DNA of 26,709 nt, from positions 155,415-182,123 of the forward strand of contig WELB01000230.1 in assembly GCA_009602725.1 (NCBI GenBank), written 5' to 3'. The DNA comes from Spirogloea muscicola (Eukaryota > Streptophyta > Zygnematophyceae > Spirogloeales > Spirogloeaceae). Within the stretch, counting starts at the first letter, position 1, and the number at the start of each line of letters is the position of its first letter. The position numbers and the translations under genes were made by a program. Below the pieces are notes generated by a model. The model worked only from the letters and a program-made list of their open reading frames with translations. It had not been told where the DNA came from and searched no databases. This document shows positions 21,762 through 26,709 of the stretch, in pieces.

Positions 21762-23622
21762 TGAGCGTGAAGGACAATCTCCAGCATTGGGCTGGTCATA
21801 CTCCTCAAGCCGCAGCTTCTTTGGAGCTGCCTCAGAGCCTGTGCCCACTGCCTCGCATCAAGGCCGGAAGCGCCAACCGGCACTTTCACCACTACCGCCG
21901 CTGCCACCACTGCCGTCTGCTCTGCTGTTACTTCGGGCGTTTCCACCGCGTCTGCTCTGCTGTTACCGTGGGCGGTTTGACAAAATCTTCACTGGTTGTG
22001 ATTTTAATGGATAAGGGATATATCTTCGGACCCAGCAAGAAATAAGAGGAAAAGGGACGACGACGGGAAAGCTCTACACGTGAAAGTGATGGCCAATGTT
22101 GGCCTGCTTTGACTCTTCCAGCAAGGATGTGAGCTGCGCAGCAGTGAACCACTAAGCGTGTGCTCTCGTATATGAGGAGTACCCATTTAGTGGGAGCTGG
22201 TTGACGACTGGTGAAGCAGCGTCGTCAGTTGGTGCATGTGGCCCGGATAGCACTGAAGTCACGACACATTGACTTGACAACTGCCGGTGCGGATGACACA
22301 GGGTTGCAAAGGACACCGCATGGTTTGACGATGGTTGGCAAAGGCCAGTTGTAAGAAGGTGACTAGCTCACCTGAGACCGCGTGTAGATGAAGACAAAAG
22401 GACTGGCGGCGTAAGACTGAGTTAAGACATAAATCTTGCTATGGTAAGCTTGGTGGCAAAGCTCCTGCATGGGTCCTGGAGTGTGTGCCGGGTCAGGTTC
22501 AACAGCCAGCGGTAGTGTTGCCTCCTCCCAGCCTGCTACTCCGTCACTCTCTTGGCCGCAATTGCCATTGCCTGGCTCTAGAGCTTGGCATGGTGGCTGC
22601 CACTGTGCCAGCTTGATAAGCCTCTGTGTCTTACTGCCCACGTACTCGTGGTACCAGATGACTCCATGCCCAAATTTCATTGTCAAAGCATGCAGACTGG
22701 CTTCTCCCAACTGGTCAGGTTTATTGACTAGCCGACCCCACTGTGCTCTGCTCTTATAATAGATAAGCCAGTCCAATTGGACCAGACAAGGGTCGCAAGC
22801 TTCCTCCTATGCTCTCTGTGTTTGCTGCCACGCTTCCATCAACCAGGCTCTCCTCTTAAGTTCAGGAGCAGGCACTTGGATGACTAAGAGGGGTGTGTCT
22901 TGCACGAAAGCACAACTGTCCTACATAGAAAATTTTCTGCAGTAGCAAATACCTGATATTTGCTAACAACTACCATTGCAACCGACCCATAGTGCTTGGT
23001 GGGAGCTGACCGCAGGTATAAGTAGAATTGCTAGCTGGTTGCACGCAGATGGTTTGAAAAAAGCTGTTAACTGGAACTTTTTTGGGTAATAGAATCACTC
23101 ATGCACCTGGGCTTAGCGGTCGGCAGAATGATTAATTTAATATTCAAAATGGAGACCGGCAGACCCACAGTCTACGTTGGACCTAATGCAGGACCGTTTT
23201 GAAACGAAGCAACAGAAGCATCATAAGGAAAGCGCCAATTTGGCCTGCCTTCCCATTGATGCGTCTTTACACACTGCCTAACTGAAAACTCTTGACCCTA
23301 ATCTAAAGTTCTGTACAGGCGTGCTAGAGCAGGGTCACTAAACCCCAGCGCATGCACACATGATGAGCAAGCCCATTGACAGGCTGCACTCCCCTGGCTC
23401 TCTCAATTTTCTGTATAGCTACCACGTGCCCTTCAAGCACTTGCTTGCTTCCATGGCCAACATGGGGCCGGCAAGGCCCGCCAGCTGCTCAAGGCCGTGC
23501 AACTCCAAGTCACAAGGTGCACAGCATCGGAAGCATTGGCGACATAGCCTGCATACTGGAGGTTAAAGTTCGACGAGGTCAGCCTCTGAGGCTCGTCCAA
23601 ACCTGCTACCACACAAGAAACA
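21762..23622. other. Convergent spacer between methyltransferase and ACT-repeat genes
   Basis: Both flanking genes end here, so it contains two 3' untranslated regions in opposite orientation. I see no RNA gene. A minus-strand frame at 22363-22776 is open for 137 codons and includes GVIWYHEYVGSKTQRLIKL, which looks somewhat protein-like, but I cannot assign it and see no gene structure around it. The part from about 22800 to 23350 is AT-richer and has nothing recognisable. No TGTAA-type polyadenylation signal was found near either stop codon. Confidence 0.4.
21915..21984. repeat. Two tandem copies of a 35-bp repeat
   Basis: GTCTGCTCTGCTGTTAC begins at 21915 and again at 21950, and the following bases match partly (GGGCG, then TTT). 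The copies are directly adjacent. This is a local duplication in noncoding DNA about 155 bases after the methyltransferase stop codon. Confidence 0.8.
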
Positions 23623-26228
23623 TTAGCCCATCAGAGCCTTGCGAACCTCGTCGGCCACAAAAGTGCGAGCCTTGCTGCTGAGAATGGCCTGCCCAGCTTT
23701 GTCCTGAACCAGCAGGCGATATATCTCCCACTCCCGGTCTTTGACAGTGTGCCTGGTGATGTCAGCCTGCACCAGTGTCAACGAAGCAACAATCAGAAGC
23801 AGCGCCACTCCTCATTTGTGAAGCATTGCAAGCACGTAGAGCATGTTCAAACATCCTAAAGTACAATCTCTAAAGTAGTACACTCTGCGACATGACAGGA
23901 GTAGAGCTGGCCAACAGGAGCCACCATGACGCACAAGAGCATTCAATATACAATGATGTCCTGACTCAACGTGCCAATGCATGACAACTTTTCATTGAAC
24001 AACCCCTTCAGTATGCTACCTTGAAAACCTGAAATTCCAGCATACGTAGCACATAGGAAACGTCAAACAGGACGCGAGGCCGGCCCCGGCCGCATTTCTC
24101 CACTGGTGTTGCTACAATGAGCTCTGAGTCGGGGCCCTTAGTGACGACCACAATGCGAATGGGTTTCTCAAGGGCCCGCTTCACGGCCCTGCACACCTCC
24201 TTCTGCCTATTAGGGTCCATCACCTTCCTACCATCCATCTGCTGCACAAACATGTCCATGTCGCACATGCCGTGCTCGTTGGACATGGTCCTTCCAAAAG
24301 CCACCTGGTGTGCAACAGCAAGCACCATGACAACACCAAGTGACAGTCCCAGCATGTTAGCGCTTGCCCAACAGTCATCGTAGCAACCCTTCACCACCAA
24401 CTTGAGCAGAAAACTAGATAACATCTCTGAGTGCCAACAGTGTGTCGATCGCTCTTCAAGTGCAACAAGTTGTGTTGTGCTTCAAGTCATCAGGCGTGCA
24501 GCTTGATTGAAAAGAACAAATGAGCAAGACCTGCAAACGGACGTCCTTGAGGGCACGTAAGCAGTCATAGAGCAGGCCTTTGCGCTCCCTGGCCACTATC
24601 TGAATGACGCTGTGCGCGGGGCTCAGCCCATTGTCCAGAGTGACTGGAACGGGCGACACCACTTTCTCCCCCGGCTCCAGCTCGTCGTAGTCAGATCCCT
24701 GCTCCTTCTCCAAGAAGAGGCTGTGCTCCACAGAAGGAGGCATGACAAGCGCAAGAGCACAGTCTTGGGCCAGAGCCCCTGCCGCACTCAGCTCGCAGCG
24801 GGTGCTGGGGTCCCCCAGCCCCAGCGCCTCCTGCACTCTGCTGCACACCTCCTCGGCGCGGTGCTTCGCAGGTAGCTCACCCCTGATGCATCGCTCAAAC
24901 GGAAGCTTGTCAACAACAATGACAGATCACAGCTAGGGCCTGCAGCTTGCAGAAACCTTGCTCAATTGTACTCAATCTCAACCATAGAGAGGTGAAGGCA
25001 TTTTTACCTATTATCAATGACAAAGAACAGGTCCACTGCTTTGTCGTCAGGGCTAGTGGTGACATTCACCCGCTTGATGGTGAGCTCAATCTCCCACAGC
25101 ACCTGGCACACATCTGAGCGGCAAAAAGAAGGAACACAGTGAGTGCCAAGCAAAAGGTGTTGACAATCAATGCTGCAGCGCACCACATGGCATAGCATGC
25201 CACTCCACGCTAACCTTGGCAGCTCAGGTACAGAAGCCTCAAGATTTTAGCAAATGCCTCCATTGTGCAAAGCCCTCTATGCAGCCCACAGGTAAGGAGA
25301 CTTTGCAAGCAAAGGTCCAGCTCACCATTCAGCAGCCCAGAGCGGTTTGAGGAGCACACTTGGAGGAGGAACAACTCTCGCGTCCGCAGTTCAGGCTTGG
25401 GCAGGTAGATGAGGACAGGATTATTGGACGGGCAGGCAGCCGTGATACGTTGCTTCAGAAGTGACCATTTGACGCCATTCGCGCTGCCACTCTGGGGCAG
25501 GACCCAGAACACTAGAAAGCACCATCGCCCATCGGTGGACAGGTCTGCCAAGGACAACAAGGCCACTTGAGACGCGCCAAGCTGGGATTCTTGGCTGATG
25601 TGGCATGGACAACATGACGTCCGTGCCTGGCAGATAGTTTAGCAGATAGCATATTTGTCAAGTGCATAAGAGTGAGATGTCTATCTGTATCTGTTCACAT
25701 CATCACTTTGACAAAACAAGCCACTCAGATAAGACTGGCAGTGGATAAGGTGCAGGCCTCCTTTGCCATTTGCAAACTACCAATTGTGACTATGGTCTTT
25801 ATGCTTGAATTGTCATAGCTGAAGTGGTCAACACTGTCACATCTCTGGCCAGCATAGTAGTGAAGGGCAGCAGCCCACTGCAATAAAGCCTCGAGTGAAC
25901 GCAACTAGCTGCCACCTGAGACCACAAAGCTGTGGAGCTTCTGGGGCAGTGCAGAGCTGTAGGAAAGAACCACAGATGTGGGCCTCACGTCTGTCAGAGA
26001 GCTCACCGCCACGGACAACGCTGAGGTCGAACTCATACACGATGCGCGCCAGATCGCAGCCGAGGCCCACCCTGTCGGGGCAGTTGATGGTTATCTCGGT
26101 GGCGCTGCCGGGCTGGGAGCCCAGCCTTATGACGACGGCATCATCGCTGGGGACCACCACTGCAGCACGGCGGGCCAGGACACTGTCGTCAGTGCACTCC
26201 CGGACGAGTCCTCGCTTGAAGGCCAGGA
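23623..26228 (-). CDS. ACT-domain repeat protein, ACR9/ACR10 type (5' end unresolved)
   Basis: Exons on the minus strand, in gene order: 26228-26007, 25544-25326, 25113-25008, 24882-24531, 24304-24020, 23766-23623 (stop TAA); about 442 codons, all phases consistent. The protein begins near VVVPSDDAVVIRLG and then shows repeated ACT domains: EITINCPDRVGLGCDLARIV (residues about 40-60), RGDLSTDGRWCFLVFWV (joined across intron 1), LFLLQVCSSNRSGLL, VIQIVARERKGLLYDCLRAL and GRGRPRVLFDVSYVL; the end is VADEVRKALMG. This order matches plant ACR9/ACR10 as I remember it. ACT domains bind small ligands, often amino acids; plant ACR proteins are thought to sense amino acid or nitrogen status, with no catalytic domain. 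The first listed exon opens with a splice acceptor (TTTCTCAG) and contains no in-frame ATG, so a start exon lies upstream within 26229-26709 or beyond the window. About 25 residues precede the conserved PSDD start, a possible N-terminal extension. Confidence 0.87.
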
Positions 26229-26709
26229 CTGAGAAACCAAATTGACAGGACAGGACAGGACGCGTGGACAGACAGCTGTGCCTGCGCCGGTGCCAGCCCC
26301 CAGGTCGGCCTTCCCTGCCTCAAGGCCTCGTCGGCCGTCTCTAACCAAAGGCAACAGCTGCCAAGCCACGAACTCCACGCCGCTCTGGCCTGGCAGCTCG
26401 ACGACAAGCGCCCCGAGCCAAGGGCCCCGGGTTTGCACACTTGTCGGAGCGGCTCGCTCACAGCATCCACTGGCTGGAACTCCGGGCAGGAGGGAGCCGA
26501 GGCATGCAGGCGAGGAGGGGCGGCAGACGCGGCGCAAGCTGAACAGCCGTGGAGCATTGCGCACGACAGAGGCCGCAGCGCGCGCGCGCGCGGCTGCAGC
26601 CCTGTGCCGGAGCCCGAGGCCGCCTGGCCTGCCGCGGGCTCTCGCTCGGCAGCCGCGCCCGAGAGGACGCGAGGAGGGGCACTCACTGGCGCGCGCGGGA
26701 GGCCAGGCG
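26229..26709 (-). promoter_or_regulatory. GC-rich 5' region of the ACT-repeat gene
   Basis: This stretch becomes extremely GC-rich towards the right edge, including a CG dinucleotide run at 26579-26592, as at the 5' ends of the other three genes. It should hold the unresolved first coding exon, leader or promoter. An ATG on the minus strand at 26557 opens a long frame, but I found no donor whose phase fits the acceptor at 26229, so no exon is claimed. Confidence 0.4.

Overview
This is nuclear DNA of a photosynthetic eukaryote, most likely a green alga (possibly Trebouxiophyceae; the class is inference). The evidence is dense short introns with GT-AG borders and, in one gene, apparent GC-AG borders, together with plant-type protein families: a PPR-Smr protein, a plant-style VPS50 and an ACR9/ACR10-type ACT-repeat protein. 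No bacterial operon, ribosome binding site, tRNA, rRNA or CRISPR array was seen.

Layout, left to right. (1) 237-5307, plus strand: a pentatricopeptide-repeat protein with a C-terminal Smr domain, about 11 exons, probably an organelle RNA factor. (2) 5308-7965: a spacer holding a minus-strand remnant of the C-terminal part of a non-LTR retroelement protein (about 5590-6107), a short 8-bp tandem repeat, and an array of degenerate repeats (about 6862-7820) whose units carry a GGGCTGG-N5-CCAGCCC inverted repeat. (3) 7966-17135, plus strand: VPS50 (syndetin), subunit of the EARP endosomal tethering complex, about 25 exons. (4) 17136-18051: spacer with an inverted, diverged piece of the same repeat. 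(5) 18052-21761, plus strand: a RumA-type RNA (uracil-5-)-methyltransferase with TRAM and Fe-S parts, 11 exons with every phase consistent. (6) 21762-23622: convergent spacer. (7) 23623-26228 and beyond, minus strand: an ACT-domain-repeat protein of the ACR9/ACR10 type, six exons resolved, its first exon not resolved and lying at or past the right edge.

The four genes are housekeeping or regulatory genes with no obvious shared pathway: organelle RNA metabolism, membrane recycling, RNA modification and amino-acid-linked sensing. Exon borders were built by hand from splice sites, reading phase and remembered family alignments. Most junctions join in phase and restore conserved motifs; the uncertain ones are named in each entry. 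I found no convincing undescribed multi-gene system. The most unusual signals are three apparent GC-AG introns in VPS50, the inverted-repeat array and its relatives upstream of other genes, a perfect 13-bp intronic hairpin just before a splice acceptor, and a very GC-rich island at the 5' end of every gene.
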